A stretch of DNA of 64,000 nucleotides from Pseudomonas sp. P5_109 (GCF_034009455.1 NZ_CP125380.1:1095001-1159000); one strand, 5' to 3'. Positions 54,093-64,000 are shown, counted from the first letter of the stretch. Notes: a model not told the origin generated them from the sequence alone. Numbers and translations: made by a program.

Positions 54093-55961
54093 ATGCTGAA
54101 CAAATATCCTCTGTGGAAATACATTCTGATCCTGGCGGTGCTGGCGGTCGGTCTGATTTATTCCGCTCCCAATCTTTATCCTGATGACCCGGCCATTCAG
54201 GTCAGCGGTGCAAGCACTGCGCTGCAGGTCAATCAGGCTGATCTGGATCGTGTGAGCGTTGCGCTCAAGGAATCCGGGATCAACGTCAAGGCTGCCACGC
54301 TGGCTGCCAACGGCAAGGGCGGGCTGATTCGCCTGACCAAGGCTGAAGACCAGCTGCCGGCCAAGGACGTTGTACGCAAGGCATTGGGTGATGACTACGT
54401 CGTTGCACTGAACCTGGCACAAACCACCCCGCAATGGCTGCGCAACCTCGCTGCGCACCCTATGAAGCTGGGTCTGGACTTGTCCGGTGGTGTGCACTTC
54501 CTGCTGGAAGTGGACATGGACAAAGCCCTCGACGCACGCCTGAAAGTCTACGAAGGCGATGTAAAGAGCCTGTTGCGTAAAGAGAAACTGCGCTATCGCA
54601 GCCTGCCGCAACTCAACGGTGCCATCCAGCTGGGCTTCGCTGATGAAGACAGCCGTGAACAGGCCCGTGTGCTGATCCGCAAGAACTTCAACGATTTCGA
54701 CATTGTTCCGGCCGACCTCAATGGTCAGGCGGTACTGCGTCTGGCGATGACCCCGGCCAAGCTGGCGGAAATCCGCGAATACTCCATCAAGCAGAACTTG
54801 ACCACGGTACGTAACCGCGTCAACGAGCTGGGTGTTGCCGAACCGATCGTCCAGCGCCAGGGCGCCAACCGCATCGTGGTTGAGCTGCCGGGCGTGCAGG
54901 ACACCGCAGAAGCCAAGCGTATCCTTGGCAAGACGGCCAACCTCGAGTTCCGCCTGGCCGCTGAGCCTGGCGCTTCGAAAGCCACTTCCGAGGAATTCGA
55001 GTTCCGCGAAGGCAAGCGTCCTCCTGCGCTGATCGAGCGTGGCCTGATCATCACCGGTGACCAGGTGACTGATGCCAAGGCTGGCTTCGGCGAGCATGGC
55101 ACGCCGGAAGTGAACATTCGCCTGGATGGTCACGGCGGTGAGCTGATGAGTCGTGCGACCCGTTCGAACGTCGGTCGCAGCATGGCGGTGATCTTCATCG
55201 AACAGCGTCCGGTGACCACCTACACCAAGCAAATGGTCAACGGCGTCGAGAAAGACGTGCCGGTCCAGACTTTCAAGGAAGAGAAAAAGATCATCAGCCT
55301 GGCGACCATCCAGTCGCCGCTGGGTGCTCAGTTCCGTATCACTGGCCTGAACGGCCAGGGCGAGTCGTCCGAGCTGGCGCTGCTGCTGCGTGCCGGTGGT
55401 CTGGCTGCACCGATGTACTTCGCTGAAGAGCGCACCATCGGTCCAAGCCTGGGTGCGGACAACATCACCAAGGGTATCGACGCTTCGCTGTGGGGCATGC
55501 TGTTCGTCTCGCTGTTCATCATGGCCATCTACCGCTTCTTCGGCCTGATCGCCACCGTCGCACTGGCGGTGAACATGGTGATGCTGCTGGCCCTGATGTC
55601 GCTGCTGGGTGCAACGCTGACCCTGCCGGGTATCGCCGGTATCGTGTTGACCATGGGTATGGCGGTCGACGCCAACGTGCTGATCTTCTCGCGGATTCGT
55701 GAAGAGATCGCTGCGGGCATGACCATCCAGCGGGCAATCAACGAAGGCTTCGGCCGGGCATTCACCGCGATTCTCGACGCCAACCTGACCACCTTGCTGG
55801 TCGGCGGCATCCTCTTTGCCATGGGCACCGGCCCGGTCAAGGGCTTCGCAGTGACCATGTCCCTCGGGATCTTTACCTCGATGTTCACGGCCATCATGGT
55901 GACCCGCGCGATGGTCAACCTGATCTTCGGCGGTCGTGACTTCAAGAAGTTGTGGATTTAA
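54093..55961 (+). CDS. secD: Protein translocase subunit SecD
   Basis: A 622-residue SecD with an N-terminal TM (YPLWKYILILAVLAVGLIY), a large periplasmic domain including LGLDLSGGVHFLLEVD, and five C-terminal TMs. With SecF it uses the proton gradient to help pull proteins out of the Sec channel. ATG 54093 is preferred over the GTG three bases upstream. Confidence 0.96.
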   Translation: MLNKYPLWKYILILAVLAVGLIYSAPNLYPDDPAIQVSGASTALQVNQADLDRVSVALKESGINVKAATLAANGKGGLIRLTKAEDQLPAKDVVRKALGDDYVVALNLAQTTPQWLRNLAAHPMKLGLDLSGGVHFLLEVDMDKALDARLKVYEGDVKSLLRKEKLRYRSLPQLNGAIQLGFADEDSREQARVLIRKNFNDFDIVPADLNGQAVLRLAMTPAKLAEIREYSIKQNLTTVRNRVNELGVAEPIVQRQGANRIVVELPGVQDTAEAKRILGKTANLEFRLAAEPGASKATSEEFEFREGKRPPALIERGLIITGDQVTDAKAGFGEHGTPEVNIRLDGHGGELMSRATRSNVGRSMAVIFIEQRPVTTYTKQMVNGVEKDVPVQTFKEEKKIISLATIQSPLGAQFRITGLNGQGESSELALLLRAGGLAAPMYFAEERTIGPSLGADNITKGIDASLWGMLFVSLFIMAIYRFFGLIATVALAVNMVMLLALMSLLGATLTLPGIAGIVLTMGMAVDANVLIFSRIREEIAAGMTIQRAINEGFGRAFTAILDANLTTLLVGGILFAMGTGPVKGFAVTMSLGIFTSMFTAIMVTRAMVNLIFGGRDFKKLWI

Positions 55962-55970
55962 GGGGCTGCC

Positions 55971-56885
55971 ATGTTACGTACAATCAACTTCATGGGCGTT
56001 CGCAACTTCGCGTTCGGCGTCACATTGTTCCTTACGGCGCTGGCCTTGTTCAGTGTCGCCACCAAGGGCATGAACTGGGGCCTGGACTTCACCGGCGGTA
56101 CGCTCATCGAGCTGACCTACGAGCGTCCGGCCGACGTCACCCAGGTGCGTGAGCAACTGGTTAAATCGGGTTATCACGAAGCCATCGTGCAGAACTTCGG
56201 TGCCACCACCGACCTGCTGGTGCGCATGCCTGGCGAAGACCCGCAACTGGGTCACCAGGTAGCCGAAGCCTTGCAGAAGGTCGGCGGCGAGAACCCGGCG
56301 ACGGTCAAGCGCGTCGAGTTCGTCGGCCCGCAGGTAGGTGAAGAGCTGCGCGACCAGGGCGGCCTCGGCATGCTGATGGCGCTGGGCGGCATCCTGATCT
56401 ACCTGGCTTTCCGCTTTCAGTGGAAGTTTGCGGTCGGTGCGATCGTTTCCCTGATCCACGACGTGATCGTGACCATCGGTATCCTGTCGTTCTTCCAGAT
56501 CACCTTCGACCTGACGGTGCTGGCAGCGGTACTGGCGATCATCGGTTATTCGCTCAACGACACCATCGTGGTATTCGACCGGGTTCGTGAGAACTTCCGT
56601 GTGCTGCGCAAGGCCAGCCTGATCGAGAACATCAACATCTCGACCACGCAAACCCTGCTGCGGACCATGGCGACGTCGATCTCCACCTTGCTGGCGATCG
56701 CGGCCCTGCTGTTCTTCGGTGGCGACAACCTGTTTGGCTTCTCCATTGCCCTGTTCATCGGTGTCCTGGCGGGTACTTACTCGTCGATCTACATCGCGAA
56801 CGTGGTGCTGATCTGGCTGAACCTGAGTACGGAAGACCTGATTCCTCCGGTCAATACCGAGAAGGAAGTCGACGACCGCCCTTGA
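55971..56885 (+). CDS. secF: Protein translocase subunit SecF
   Basis: A 304-residue SecF with six TMs, the periplasmic GLDFTGGTLIEL region and the C-terminal ATSISTLLAIAALLFFGG family segment. Nine bases after secD. Followed by a strong terminator, so it closes the yajC-secDF unit. Confidence 0.96.
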   Translation: MLRTINFMGVRNFAFGVTLFLTALALFSVATKGMNWGLDFTGGTLIELTYERPADVTQVREQLVKSGYHEAIVQNFGATTDLLVRMPGEDPQLGHQVAEALQKVGGENPATVKRVEFVGPQVGEELRDQGGLGMLMALGGILIYLAFRFQWKFAVGAIVSLIHDVIVTIGILSFFQITFDLTVLAAVLAIIGYSLNDTIVVFDRVRENFRVLRKASLIENINISTTQTLLRTMATSISTLLAIAALLFFGGDNLFGFSIALFIGVLAGTYSSIYIANVVLIWLNLSTEDLIPPVNTEKEVDDRP

Positions 56886-56918
56886 GGGAAAAATCCTTAT
56901 AGGCTGTCATCCAAAAAA

Positions 56919-56946
56919 GGCGCGAGTTGAACTCGCGCCTTTTTTT
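56919..56946 (+). terminator. Terminator after secF
   Basis: GGCGCGAGT-TGA-ACTCGCGCC, a perfect nine-base stem, followed by seven Ts. A run of As before the stem makes it potentially bidirectional. Confidence 0.92.
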
Positions 56947-57006
56947 GTGCTCCAAGGCTGGGAGAAGCGCGGACACGTTCCGCATGTGATGGTCCAGGAG
57001 GTTCAT

Positions 57007-57555
57007 GTGAACAAGTCGATGCTGGTTGGTGCTGTACTGGGTGCTGTCGGTGTGACTGCCGGGGGTGCTGTGGCCACCTACAGCCTGGTTAAAAGCGGCC
57101 CGGAGTACGCACAAGTACTCGCCGTTGAGCCGGTCAAGACACAAATCAAGACTCCACGTGAAGTGTGCAAGGATGTAACGGTCACCCGGCAGGCGCCGGT
57201 GAAAGATCAACATCAGATCGCCGGTACGGTGGTCGGTGCATTGGCAGGTGGTTTGCTGGGTAACCAGATCGGTGGCGGTACCGGCAAGAAGATCGCCACG
57301 GTCGCGGGCGCTGTCGGTGGTGGTTATGCCGGCAACAAGGTGCAGGAAGGCATGCAGGAGCGTGATACCTACACCACGACCCAGACCCGCTGTAACACGG
57401 TTAACGACATCAGTGACAAGGTCGTAGGCTACGACGTGCGGTATTCGCTGGATGGCAAGGAAGGCAAGGTGCGCATGGATCGTGATCCAGGCAACCAGAT
57501 TCCGGTGGATAAGGAAGGCAAGTTGATCTTGTCGCAGAATGAGCCGGCTCAGTGA
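57007..57555 (+). CDS. Glycine zipper 2TM-domain surface protein
   Basis: A 182-residue protein with an N-terminal membrane or signal segment (MLVGAVLGAVGVTAGGAVA) and a glycine-zipper 2TM domain (VVGALAGGLLGNQIGGGTG ... VAGAVGGGYAGNKV), as in Rickettsia 17-kDa-antigen-like proteins of the cell envelope. GTG 57007 is chosen because GGAGG lies at ideal distance. No lipobox Cys at the N-terminus. Monocistronic between two terminators. Confidence 0.87.
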   Translation: MNKSMLVGAVLGAVGVTAGGAVATYSLVKSGPEYAQVLAVEPVKTQIKTPREVCKDVTVTRQAPVKDQHQIAGTVVGALAGGLLGNQIGGGTGKKIATVAGAVGGGYAGNKVQEGMQERDTYTTTQTRCNTVNDISDKVVGYDVRYSLDGKEGKVRMDRDPGNQIPVDKEGKLILSQNEPAQ

Positions 57556-57580
57556 TCTGCTGAAGCCTGATTAAAAAGAA

Positions 57581-57604
57581 GCACCCTGCGGGGTGCTTTT
57601 TTTT
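57581..57604 (+). terminator. Terminator after the glycine zipper gene
   Basis: GCACCC-TGCG-GGGTGC stem followed by eight Ts, 25 bases after the stop. Confidence 0.92.
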
Positions 57605-57633
57605 GTGCTCGCGATCTATGCATCAGCGCAATC

Positions 57634-57739
57634 CCCTGTAGGAGCGAGCTTGCTCGCGAAAAACCTGAGGGCGCCGCGTTCATCCAGAATGCCCGCGTTA
57701 TCGTTGACGACCATCGCGAGCAAGCTCGCTCCTACAGTG
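57634..57739. repeat. REPIN between glycine zipper gene and suhB
   Basis: Inverted TGTAGGAGCGAGCTTGCTCG-type REPs at 57634-57665 and 57711-57739. The spacer begins GAAAAACCTGAGGGCGCCGC and ends GTTATCGTTGACGACC, close to that of the element at 6038, so these two belong to the same subfamily. Confidence 0.88.
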
Positions 57740-57773
57740 GGCGTGTGGTGTTTTTGAGGGTGATTTCCAGGCA

Positions 57774-57798
57774 TAAAAAAAGCACCCCGAAGGGTGCT
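57774..57798 (-). terminator. Terminator of suhB
   Basis: AGCACCC and GGGTGCT pair with a short loop; on the minus strand eight Us follow. Located 19 bases beyond the suhB stop. Confidence 0.9.
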
Positions 57799-57816
57799 TT
57801 TTCTGTCGCGGGAAGC

Positions 57817-58635
57817 TTAGCGCTTCAGCGAGGCTGGCAGGTGCGGCTGGATTGCCGTCAGAACGGCCTTGAAGCATTTGGTGTTGCCGGCAACGACGTG
57901 GCCTTTTTCAAGGAAGTCGTGACCGCCGGTGAAGTCGCTCACCAGGCCGCCCGCTTCCTGGATCAGCAGTGCACCTGCCGCCATGTCCCACTCGGACAGG
58001 CCCGACTCCCAGAACGCGTCGAAACGGCCGGCAGCCACGTAGGCCAGGTCCAGGCTCGCCGAACCAGCACGACGGATGCCGGCGGTCTGGCCAACCAGGG
58101 CGCGGAACATGCCCAGGTAGTTGTCGAGGTTGTCCATCTGGTCGTCACGGAACGGGAAGCCGGTACCCAACAGGGCGCCGTCGAGGCTGGTGCGGCCGCT
58201 GACGCGCAGGCGACGACCGTTCAGTTGAGCGCCGCGACCACGGCTGGCGGTGAATTCTTCCTGGCGAACCGGGTCCAGAACAACAGCGTGCTCCAGGCGA
58301 CCGCGGTATTTGCAGGCGATGCTGACAGCGAAATGAGGAATGCCGCGCAGGAAGTTGGTGGTGCCGTCCAGCGGATCGATGATCCACAGGTACTCTTCGC
58401 CTTCGATGCCGGTGCCGGCGTGCATGCCGGTCTCTTCGCCCAAGATCGAGTGATTCGGGTAAGCCTTGCGCAGGGCGTCGATGATTTTCTGTTCGGCGGC
58501 GCGATCCACCTCGGATACGTAATCCTTGGCGTCTTTTTCGTCGACCTTGATGGTATCCAGGCGCTCGATGGAGCGGAAGATCAATTCACTGGCGCTGCGG
58601 GCGGCGCGCAGCGCGATATTCAGCATGGGCTGCAT
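57817..58635 (-). CDS. suhB: Inositol-1-monophosphatase family protein SuhB
   Basis: A 272-residue magnesium-dependent phosphatase. Metal-site motifs GEETG, WIIDPLDGTTNF and the C-terminal WDMAAGALLIQEAGG are visible. SuhB also takes part in rRNA antitermination and affects virulence regulation in Pseudomonas (known for the family). Transcribed divergently from trmJ. Confidence 0.95.
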   Translation of the reverse strand: MQPMLNIALRAARSASELIFRSIERLDTIKVDEKDAKDYVSEVDRAAEQKIIDALRKAYPNHSILGEETGMHAGTGIEGEEYLWIIDPLDGTTNFLRGIPHFAVSIACKYRGRLEHAVVLDPVRQEEFTASRGRGAQLNGRRLRVSGRTSLDGALLGTGFPFRDDQMDNLDNYLGMFRALVGQTAGIRRAGSASLDLAYVAAGRFDAFWESGLSEWDMAAGALLIQEAGGLVSDFTGGHDFLEKGHVVAGNTKCFKAVLTAIQPHLPASLKR

Positions 58636-58781
58636 GGATGTGTCACCTAAGGTTGTTAAAGAAAGCCGGGCATTCTATCAGAAAGTTTCTACAGGAGAAG
58701 GACGACGTTCGCTTTCATGGCTTAACGGTAGCTGGCGCTGTAAGATTCCGCTCCCGATTATCGTGTTCGAGAGCGCCTCCC

Positions 58782-59552
58782 TTGCTGCAAAACATTCGTG
58801 TCGTCCTGGTCAATACCAGCCATCCGGGCAATATCGGCGGGGCTGCGCGTGCCATGAAGAACATGGGGCTGTCGCGGCTGGTGCTGGTCGAGCCTCGCCT
58901 GTTCCCGCACCACGAGGCCGATGCCCGTGCTTCCGGTGCCGGGGACATCCTTGAAAACGCGCAAGTCGTCGCCACCTTGGAAGATGCCTTGGTCGGTTGC
59001 AACCTGGTGCTCGGCACCAGCGCTCGCGACCGGCGGATTCCCTGGCCGCTGCTCGACCCCCGCGAGTGCGGAACGAAAGTGGTCGAGGAAGCCGGGCAGG
59101 GCGCGGAAATCGCCCTGGTGTTCGGTCGTGAAGATTCCGGCCTGACCAACGAAGAGCTGCAGCGATGTCATTATCACGTGCACATCCCATCAGACCCTGA
59201 GTTCAGCTCGCTGAACCTGGGGGCGGCGGTGCAGGTGTTGGGTTATGAAGTGCGCATGTCCTGGTTGGCAGCCCAAGGGCAGCCGAGCAAGGTCGAGAAG
59301 GAAGAAGTGGCTTCGGTCAAAAGCGCTGAGCTGGCGACCATGGACGAGCTGGAACGATTCTATGAGCACCTGGAGCAGACCCTGGTGGCCATCGAATTCC
59401 TCGATCCGGAAAAGCCACGGCACTTGATGGCGCGCCTGCGCCGGTTGTACGGACGCAGCTCGGTCAGCCGGGCGGAAATGAATATTTTGCGTGGCATCCT
59501 CACGGAAACCCAAAAAGCGGCCCGTGGTGAGCTCCTTAAGCGGAAGGATTAA
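58782..59552 (+). CDS. trmJ: tRNA (cytidine/uridine-2'-O-)-methyltransferase TrmJ
   Basis: A 256-residue SPOUT methyltransferase that methylates the ribose of position 32 in tRNAs. Family N-terminus [19 protein letters not shown], and knot motifs [12 protein letters not shown] and [11 protein letters not shown], are visible. The start is TTG 58782, matching the family beginning. The stop TAA overlaps the ATG before cysE, so the two genes are coupled. Confidence 0.93.
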   Translation: MLQNIRVVLVNTSHPGNIGGAARAMKNMGLSRLVLVEPRLFPHHEADARASGAGDILENAQVVATLEDALVGCNLVLGTSARDRRIPWPLLDPRECGTKVVEEAGQGAEIALVFGREDSGLTNEELQRCHYHVHIPSDPEFSSLNLGAAVQVLGYEVRMSWLAAQGQPSKVEKEEVASVKSAELATMDELERFYEHLEQTLVAIEFLDPEKPRHLMARLRRLYGRSSVSRAEMNILRGILTETQKAARGELLKRKD

Positions 59553-59554
59553 TG

Positions 59555-60331
59555 ATGTTCGAGCGTTTGCGTGAAGATATCCAGAGCGTATTCCACCGAG
59601 ACCCGGCGGCGCGTAACGCTTTTGAAGTCCTGACCTGCTACCCCGGCATGCATGCCATCTGGATACACCGTTTGTCGTCGATGTTGTGGCGCGCGGACCT
59701 GAAATGGCTGGCGCGACTGGTGTCGAACTTCGGTCGCTGGTTGACCGGGATCGAGATTCATCCGGGTGCCAAGGTCGGTCGACGCTTCTTCATTGACCAT
59801 GGCATGGGCATCGTCATCGGTGAAACCGCCGAGATCGGCGATGACGTCACCATTTATCAGGGCGTGACCTTGGGCGGTACCAGTTGGAATAAAGGCAAGC
59901 GCCACCCGACGCTGGGTGATGGCGTCGTGGTCGGGGCGGGCGCGAAGGTACTCGGGCCGTTCACTGTCGGTGCCGGGGCCAAGGTCGGTTCCAATGCGGT
60001 GGTGACCAAGGAAGTGCCGCCGGGTGCCACTGTGGTGGGTATTCCGGGGCGGATCATCGTCAAGCCCGACGTCGAGCTGGATGCCAAGCGTAAGGCCATG
60101 GCCGAGAAGATCGGTTTTGATGCCTACGGCGTCACTGAAGATATGCCGGACCCGGTGGCGCGTGCCATCAACCAATTGCTCGATCATCTGCAGGCGGTTG
60201 ATGGTCGCCTGGAGGGGATGTGCGGGGCGCTGAAGGATCTGGGCAGTAATTACTGTGCGAAAGATCTGCCTGAACTGCGCGAAGAAGACTTTGCCTGTGT
60301 GAAGGACAAGGATCAGAGTCAGGTCAGCTAG
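59555..60331 (+). CDS. cysE: Serine O-acetyltransferase
   Basis: A 258-residue CysE that makes O-acetylserine from serine and acetyl-CoA for cysteine synthesis. The left-handed beta-helix hexapeptide repeats ([20 protein letters not shown] ... [20 protein letters not shown]) and the catalytic HPT region are visible. ATG 59555 matches the family start; ATG 59552 is equally readable. It precedes the Isc cluster, whose IscS uses cysteine. Confidence 0.95.
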   Translation: MFERLREDIQSVFHRDPAARNAFEVLTCYPGMHAIWIHRLSSMLWRADLKWLARLVSNFGRWLTGIEIHPGAKVGRRFFIDHGMGIVIGETAEIGDDVTIYQGVTLGGTSWNKGKRHPTLGDGVVVGAGAKVLGPFTVGAGAKVGSNAVVTKEVPPGATVVGIPGRIIVKPDVELDAKRKAMAEKIGFDAYGVTEDMPDPVARAINQLLDHLQAVDGRLEGMCGALKDLGSNYCAKDLPELREEDFACVKDKDQSQVS

Positions 60332-60344
60332 ACCGCGTCGCCCC

Positions 60345-60412
60345 CCTTCGCGAGCAAGCCCGCTCCCACAGGATTTGTGTTGTCCCCTGTGGGAGCGGGC
60401 TTGCTCGCGAAG
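60345..60412. repeat. Inverted REP pair with a short spacer
   Basis: Two GC-rich REPs (core GCGAGCAAGCCCGCTCCCAC and its complement) form one long hairpin with only about 15 bases between them, between cysE and the iscR promoter. Confidence 0.9.
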
Positions 60413-60506
60413 AACGATAACTCGGTACCACTGGCTGTGCACGGCCAGCCTTTGCTATGATGCGGCCGCTCTTTTGCGGGTAAACCTGACTAAAGTGCTA
60501 GGTCTT

Positions 60507-60539
60507 ATAGTTGACTTAAATACTCGGGAATTGCATACT
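60507..60539 (+). promoter_or_regulatory. iscR promoter with overlapping type 1 IscR site
   Basis: A sequence from ATAGTTGACT (60507) to ACTCGGGAAT (60531) closely matches the type 1 IscR site of the E. coli isc promoter. It overlaps a -35 TTGACT (60511-60516) and lies before a -10 CATACT (60534-60539) with 17-base spacing. [2Fe-2S]-IscR should repress here, giving Fe-S feedback control of the isc operon. Confidence 0.82.
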
Positions 60540-60570
60540 CGCCCCATTCCGAACTCCGTGGTAATTGTCC

Positions 60571-61062
60571 ATGCGACTGACTACAAAAGGCCGATACGCC
60601 GTGACCGCCATGCTTGACCTGGCGTTGCACGCGCAGCACGGGCCCGTGTCCCTGGCCGATATCTCCGAGCGCCAAGGCATCTCCCTGTCCTACCTCGAAC
60701 AGCTTTTCGCCAAATTGCGCCGCAGCAATCTGGTGTCCAGCGTCCGCGGTCCAGGCGGCGGCTACCAGCTGTCCCGCGACATGCAGGGCATCCAGGTCGC
60801 CCAGGTGATCGATGCGGTGAACGAATCGGTCGATGCCACCAAATGCCAAGGCCAGGGTGATTGCCATCAAGGTGACACCTGCCTGACTCACCACTTGTGG
60901 TGCGATCTAAGCCTGCAGATCCACGAATTTCTGAGCGGTATCAGCTTGGCTGACCTTGTGACTCGCCGTGAGGTGCAAGAAGTAGCCCAGCGTCAGGATC
61001 AACGCCGTTGCAACAGCAAGGCGCCACGCCTGGACAAGATTGAAGCGTCCGCCGTCGAATGA
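60571..61062 (+). CDS. iscR: Fe-S cluster regulator IscR
   Basis: A 163-residue Rrf2-family regulator with a winged HTH and cluster ligands Cys92, Cys98, Cys104 and His107, the same numbering as in E. coli. It senses Fe-S status and represses its own operon. First gene of iscRSUA-hscBA. Confidence 0.97.
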   Translation: MRLTTKGRYAVTAMLDLALHAQHGPVSLADISERQGISLSYLEQLFAKLRRSNLVSSVRGPGGGYQLSRDMQGIQVAQVIDAVNESVDATKCQGQGDCHQGDTCLTHHLWCDLSLQIHEFLSGISLADLVTRREVQEVAQRQDQRRCNSKAPRLDKIEASAVE

Positions 61063-61112
61063 CAGCCACAGAGCTAACGGCGCGCCAGCCAGCCTGATTT
61101 AGGAGATAGTCC

Positions 61113-62327
61113 ATGAAATTGCCGATTTACCTTGATTACTCTGCGACTACCCCGGTTGATCCGCGTGTCGCGCAAAAGATGAGTGAATGCCTGCTGGTCG
61201 ACGGAAACTTCGGTAACCCGGCGTCCCGTTCCCACGTGTTCGGCTGGAAAGCTGAAGAGTCCGTCGAAAACGCTCGTCGTCAGGTGGCTGATCTGGTCAA
61301 TGCCGATCCGCGCGAAATCGTCTGGACCTCCGGTGCCACCGAGTCCGACAACCTGGCAATCAAGGGTGCGGCACATTTCTACGCCACCAAAGGCAAGCAC
61401 CTGATCACCACCAAGATTGAGCACAAGGCTGTCCTCGACACCATGCGCCAACTGGAGCGTGAAGGCTTCGAAGTGACCTACATCGAGCCTCGCACTGATG
61501 GCCTGGTGACCCCGGAGATGATCGAAGCCGAACTGCGCGACGACACCATCCTGGTTTCGGTCATGCACGTGAACAACGAAATCGGCACCATCAACGACAT
61601 CGCAGCGATCGGCGAACTGCTGCGTTCCAAGGGCATCCTGTTCCACGTCGACGCTGCTCAGTCCACTGGCAAGGTCGAGATCGACCTGCAGAAGCTGAAA
61701 GTCGACATGATGTCGTTCTCCGCCCACAAGACCTACGGTCCTAAAGGCATCGGCGCCCTGTACGTAAGCCGCAAGCCGCGCGTACGTATCGAAGCGACCA
61801 TGCACGGTGGCGGTCACGAGCGTGGCATGCGTTCCGGTACCCTGGCCACTCACCAGATCGTCGGCATGGGTGAAGCGTTCCGCGTAGCCAAGGAAGACAT
61901 GGCTGCCGAGAACGTGCGCATCAAGGCCCTGAGCGACCGCTTCTACAAGCAGGTCGAGCACCTGGAAGAGCTGTACGTCAACGGCAGCCTGACCGCCCGC
62001 GTTCCGCACAACCTGAACCTGAGCTTCAACTACGTTGAAGGCGAGTCGCTGATCATGGCGCTCAAGGATCTGGCGGTTTCGTCCGGTTCGGCTTGCACCT
62101 CGGCTTCGCTGGAACCTTCGTACGTACTGCGCGCCCTGGGCCGCAACGACGAACTGGCGCACAGCTCGATCCGCTTCACCTTCGGCCGCTTCACCACCGA
62201 AGAAGAAATCGATTACGCCGCGCAGAAAGTCTGCGAGGCCGTTACCAAGCTGCGCGCTTTGTCGCCGCTGTGGGACATGTACAAAGACGGCGTCGATATC
62301 TCGAAGATCGAGTGGGCGGCACACTAA
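61113..62327 (+). CDS. iscS: Cysteine desulfurase IscS
   Basis: A 404-residue PLP enzyme that takes sulfur from cysteine. PLP lysine Lys206 ([10 protein letters not shown]) and the mobile active-site cysteine loop [12 protein letters not shown] are present. AGGAG precedes ATG 61113. About 100 bases with partial inverted repeats separate it from iscU. Confidence 0.97.
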   Translation: MKLPIYLDYSATTPVDPRVAQKMSECLLVDGNFGNPASRSHVFGWKAEESVENARRQVADLVNADPREIVWTSGATESDNLAIKGAAHFYATKGKHLITTKIEHKAVLDTMRQLEREGFEVTYIEPRTDGLVTPEMIEAELRDDTILVSVMHVNNEIGTINDIAAIGELLRSKGILFHVDAAQSTGKVEIDLQKLKVDMMSFSAHKTYGPKGIGALYVSRKPRVRIEATMHGGGHERGMRSGTLATHQIVGMGEAFRVAKEDMAAENVRIKALSDRFYKQVEHLEELYVNGSLTARVPHNLNLSFNYVEGESLIMALKDLAVSSGSACTSASLEPSYVLRALGRNDELAHSSIRFTFGRFTTEEEIDYAAQKVCEAVTKLRALSPLWDMYKDGVDISKIEWAAH

Positions 62328-62428
62328 CTATAGAAGCCGCCGGATACAGGTCCTGTAGCAGCGCGGCAGTAAACGCAGCGCAACTACAGGGTCTCAAGAG
62401 CGGCCCTGATGAGTGAGGATTGAGAATC

Positions 62429-62815
62429 ATGGCTTACAGCGAAAAGGTCATCGACCACTACGAAAACCCGCGCAACGTCGGCAAGATGGACGCGGAAGAT
62501 CCTGATGTCGGCACCGGCATGGTCGGCGCGCCGGCGTGCGGCGACGTGATGCGCCTGCAGATCAAGGTCAACGAAGCCGGCATCATCGAAGATGCCAAGT
62601 TCAAGACTTACGGCTGCGGTTCGGCTATCGCTTCCAGCTCCCTCGCCACCGAGTGGATGAAGGGCAAGACCCTGGACGAAGCGGAAACCATCAAGAACAC
62701 CCAGCTGGCTGAAGAACTGGCCTTGCCGCCAGTGAAAATCCACTGCTCGGTACTCGCTGAAGACGCCATCAAGGCCGCCGTTCGCGATTACAAGCAGAAG
62801 AAAGGCTTGATCTGA
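62429..62815 (+). CDS. iscU: Fe-S scaffold IscU
   Basis: A 128-residue scaffold with three conserved ligand cysteines ([29 protein letters not shown]) and the HscA-binding LPPVK motif. Builds [2Fe-2S] clusters from sulfur of IscS. Confidence 0.97.
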   Translation: MAYSEKVIDHYENPRNVGKMDAEDPDVGTGMVGAPACGDVMRLQIKVNEAGIIEDAKFKTYGCGSAIASSSLATEWMKGKTLDEAETIKNTQLAEELALPPVKIHCSVLAEDAIKAAVRDYKQKKGLI

Positions 62816-62849
62816 TTTTCGAGTTTTGGCGACGAGTAAGGAGTCACCG

Positions 62850-63173
62850 ATGGCTATCAGCATGACAGAAGCGGCTGCTCGACACGTGCGGCGCTCCCTC
62901 GACGGGCGCGGCAAAGGTGAAGGGATTCGTCTGGGTGTTCGCACCACGGGCTGTTCCGGCCTTGCCTACGTGCTGGAGTTTGTCGACGAGGTGGTTGCAG
63001 AGGACCAGGTGTTCGAAAGTCACGGCGAAAAAGTGATTATCGACCCGAAAAGCCTGGCCTACCTGGACGGCACCGAGCTCGATTTCGTCAAGGAAGGGTT
63101 GAACGAAGGCTTCAAGTTCAACAACCCCAACGTGCGCGGTGAATGTGGCTGCGGCGAAAGCTTCAACATCTGA
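62850..63173 (+). CDS. iscA: A-type Fe-S carrier IscA
   Basis: A 107-residue carrier with the three family cysteines in TTGCSGLAY and ECGCGESF. It passes clusters from IscU to targets. AAGGAG precedes ATG 62850. Confidence 0.97.
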   Translation: MAISMTEAAARHVRRSLDGRGKGEGIRLGVRTTGCSGLAYVLEFVDEVVAEDQVFESHGEKVIIDPKSLAYLDGTELDFVKEGLNEGFKFNNPNVRGECGCGESFNI

Positions 63174-63181
63174 GGCTTGTC

Positions 63182-63703
63182 GTGGGAACTCCTTGTCATT
63201 TCGCTTTATTTGAGCTGCAACCGAGTTTCGATCTGGACCTCGACCAGCTGGCTACGCGCTACCGTGAGTTGGCGCGCAGTGTTCATCCGGACCGCTTTGC
63301 CGACGCTTCCGAGCGTGAGCAGCGGCTGGCGCTAGAGCAATCCGCGAGCCTCAACGAGGCCTACCAGACGCTCAAGAACCCACCCAAGCGCGCGCGTTAC
63401 CTGCTCGCCTTGAATGGTGGCGAGCTGCCGCTGGAGGTCACGGTGCATGATCCGGAGTTTCTTCTGCAGCAGATGGAGTTGCGTGAAGAGCTCGAAGACC
63501 TGCAGGACAGCGCCGACCTCAAGGGCGTTGCCGTCTTCAAGCGTCGCCTGAAGGCTGCCCAGGATGAACTGAACCAAAGCTTCGCAGCTTGCTGGAACGA
63601 TGCCGCGCAACGCGAAAAGGCCGAACGCCTGATGCGGCGCATGCAGTTCCTCGACAAGCTCACCTACGAAGTGCGCCAGTTAGAAGAGCGCCTCGACGAT
63701 TAA
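63182..63703 (+). CDS. hscB: Co-chaperone HscB
   Basis: A 173-residue J-domain co-chaperone with the HPD motif (SVHPDRFAD) and a C-terminal helical domain that binds IscU. Start GTG 63182, eight bases after iscA; earlier in-frame codons lie inside iscA. Works with HscA to release clusters from IscU. Confidence 0.95.
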   Translation: MGTPCHFALFELQPSFDLDLDQLATRYRELARSVHPDRFADASEREQRLALEQSASLNEAYQTLKNPPKRARYLLALNGGELPLEVTVHDPEFLLQQMELREELEDLQDSADLKGVAVFKRRLKAAQDELNQSFAACWNDAAQREKAERLMRRMQFLDKLTYEVRQLEERLDD

Positions 63704-63754
63704 CCCAGTGCCGCTCCGGTCGCACGCCTGATATACAGATAAGTCCTGATAACG

Positions 63755-64000
63755 ATGGCCCTACTGCAGATCGCCGAACCCGGCCAAAGTCCTCAACCGC
63801 ACCAGCGTCGCCTGGCTGTGGGGATCGACTTGGGCACTACCAATTCGCTGGTCGCTGCATTGCGCAGTGGTCTTTCCGAGCCGCTTGCCGACGCAGAAGG
63901 GCGGGTCATCCTGCCGTCTGCCGTGCGCTATCACGCTGATCGCGTCGAAGTTGGCGAATCCGCCAAACTGGCTGCCGCTACCGATCCCTTGAACACCGTG
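63755..64000 (+). CDS. hscA: Chaperone HscA, N-terminal part (cut by window end)
   Basis: The first 82 codons of HscA: after a short variable start, the Hsp70 phosphate-1 motif [13 protein letters not shown] is visible. ATG 63755 lies 51 bases after hscB. The rest is outside the window. Confidence 0.92.
   Translation, partial: MALLQIAEPGQSPQPHQRRLAVGIDLGTTNSLVAALRSGLSEPLADAEGRVILPSAVRYHADRVEVGESAKLAAATDPLNTV

Noticed and set aside
62328..62428. Riboswitch or small RNA between iscS and iscU
   Set aside because: Only short imperfect repeats (CTGTAG/CTACAG); too little to support a structured element.

Overview
The window is a stretch of a Pseudomonas chromosome, most likely from the P. fluorescens group. 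The gene order queA-tgt-yajC-secD-secF ... suhB/trmJ-cysE-iscRSUA-hscBA, the GC-rich coding, the NAD-dependent formate dehydrogenase set and the REP sequences (TGTRGGAGCGRGCTTGCTCGCGA type) all fit that genus. The species call is inference from sequence style only.

Layout. 0-3.5 kb: overlapping operon of an amidohydrolase, a CobW-type metallochaperone GTPase and a class II aldolase. 3.7-6 kb: OmpR-type two-component system. 6.3-9.3 kb: exported MsrB, DipZ-like CcdA-thioredoxin and exported MsrA, which together look like a periplasmic methionine sulfoxide repair unit. 9.4-16 kb: LysR regulator with a divergent class III aminotransferase, a YefM-YoeB toxin-antitoxin pair with a recognisable operator, a P-loop kinase, an internally duplicated exported protein, a PhoD-like phosphatase and a low-GC orphan gene. 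17-23.5 kb: a seven-gene catabolic unit (quinone oxidoreductase, TauD-like dioxygenase, BKACE, MFS, DsbA-like, Rieske, YeiH-type exporter) closed by a strong terminator. 23.5-25.8 kb: DUF2235 lipase effector with an adjacent DUF2931 lipoprotein, a likely type VI effector-immunity pair. 26-38.8 kb: AraC regulator, small hydrolase and a lipid uptake/activation set (DUF1302, DUF1329, YCF48-like, MMPL, acyl-CoA dehydrogenase, acyl-CoA ligase). 39-40.7 kb: mini potassium channel, decayed DMT permease, second low-GC orphan. 40.9-46 kb: formate dehydrogenase FdsGBAD. 46-51 kb: accessory stretch with REPs, small DUF6429 and DUF3077 genes, a structured leader, and a low-GC two-gene candidate defence module (OLD-like ATPase plus AbiC-like membrane protein) on the 3' side of tRNA-Leu(CAA). 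51.4-64 kb: conserved core genes (tRNA modification, Sec translocase, SuhB, TrmJ, CysE, Isc Fe-S assembly), the last (hscA) cut by the window end.

The least explained parts are (1) the ATPase/AbiC-like module beside tRNA-Leu, (2) the leader upstream of the DUF3077 gene, which carries two hairpins with the same loop but different stems, competing terminator and anti-terminator pairings, and two overlapping small reading frames, and (3) the TauD/BKACE/YeiH operon, which looks like an uncharacterised pathway for an organosulfur compound. No CRISPR array, complete insertion sequence or prophage was seen.
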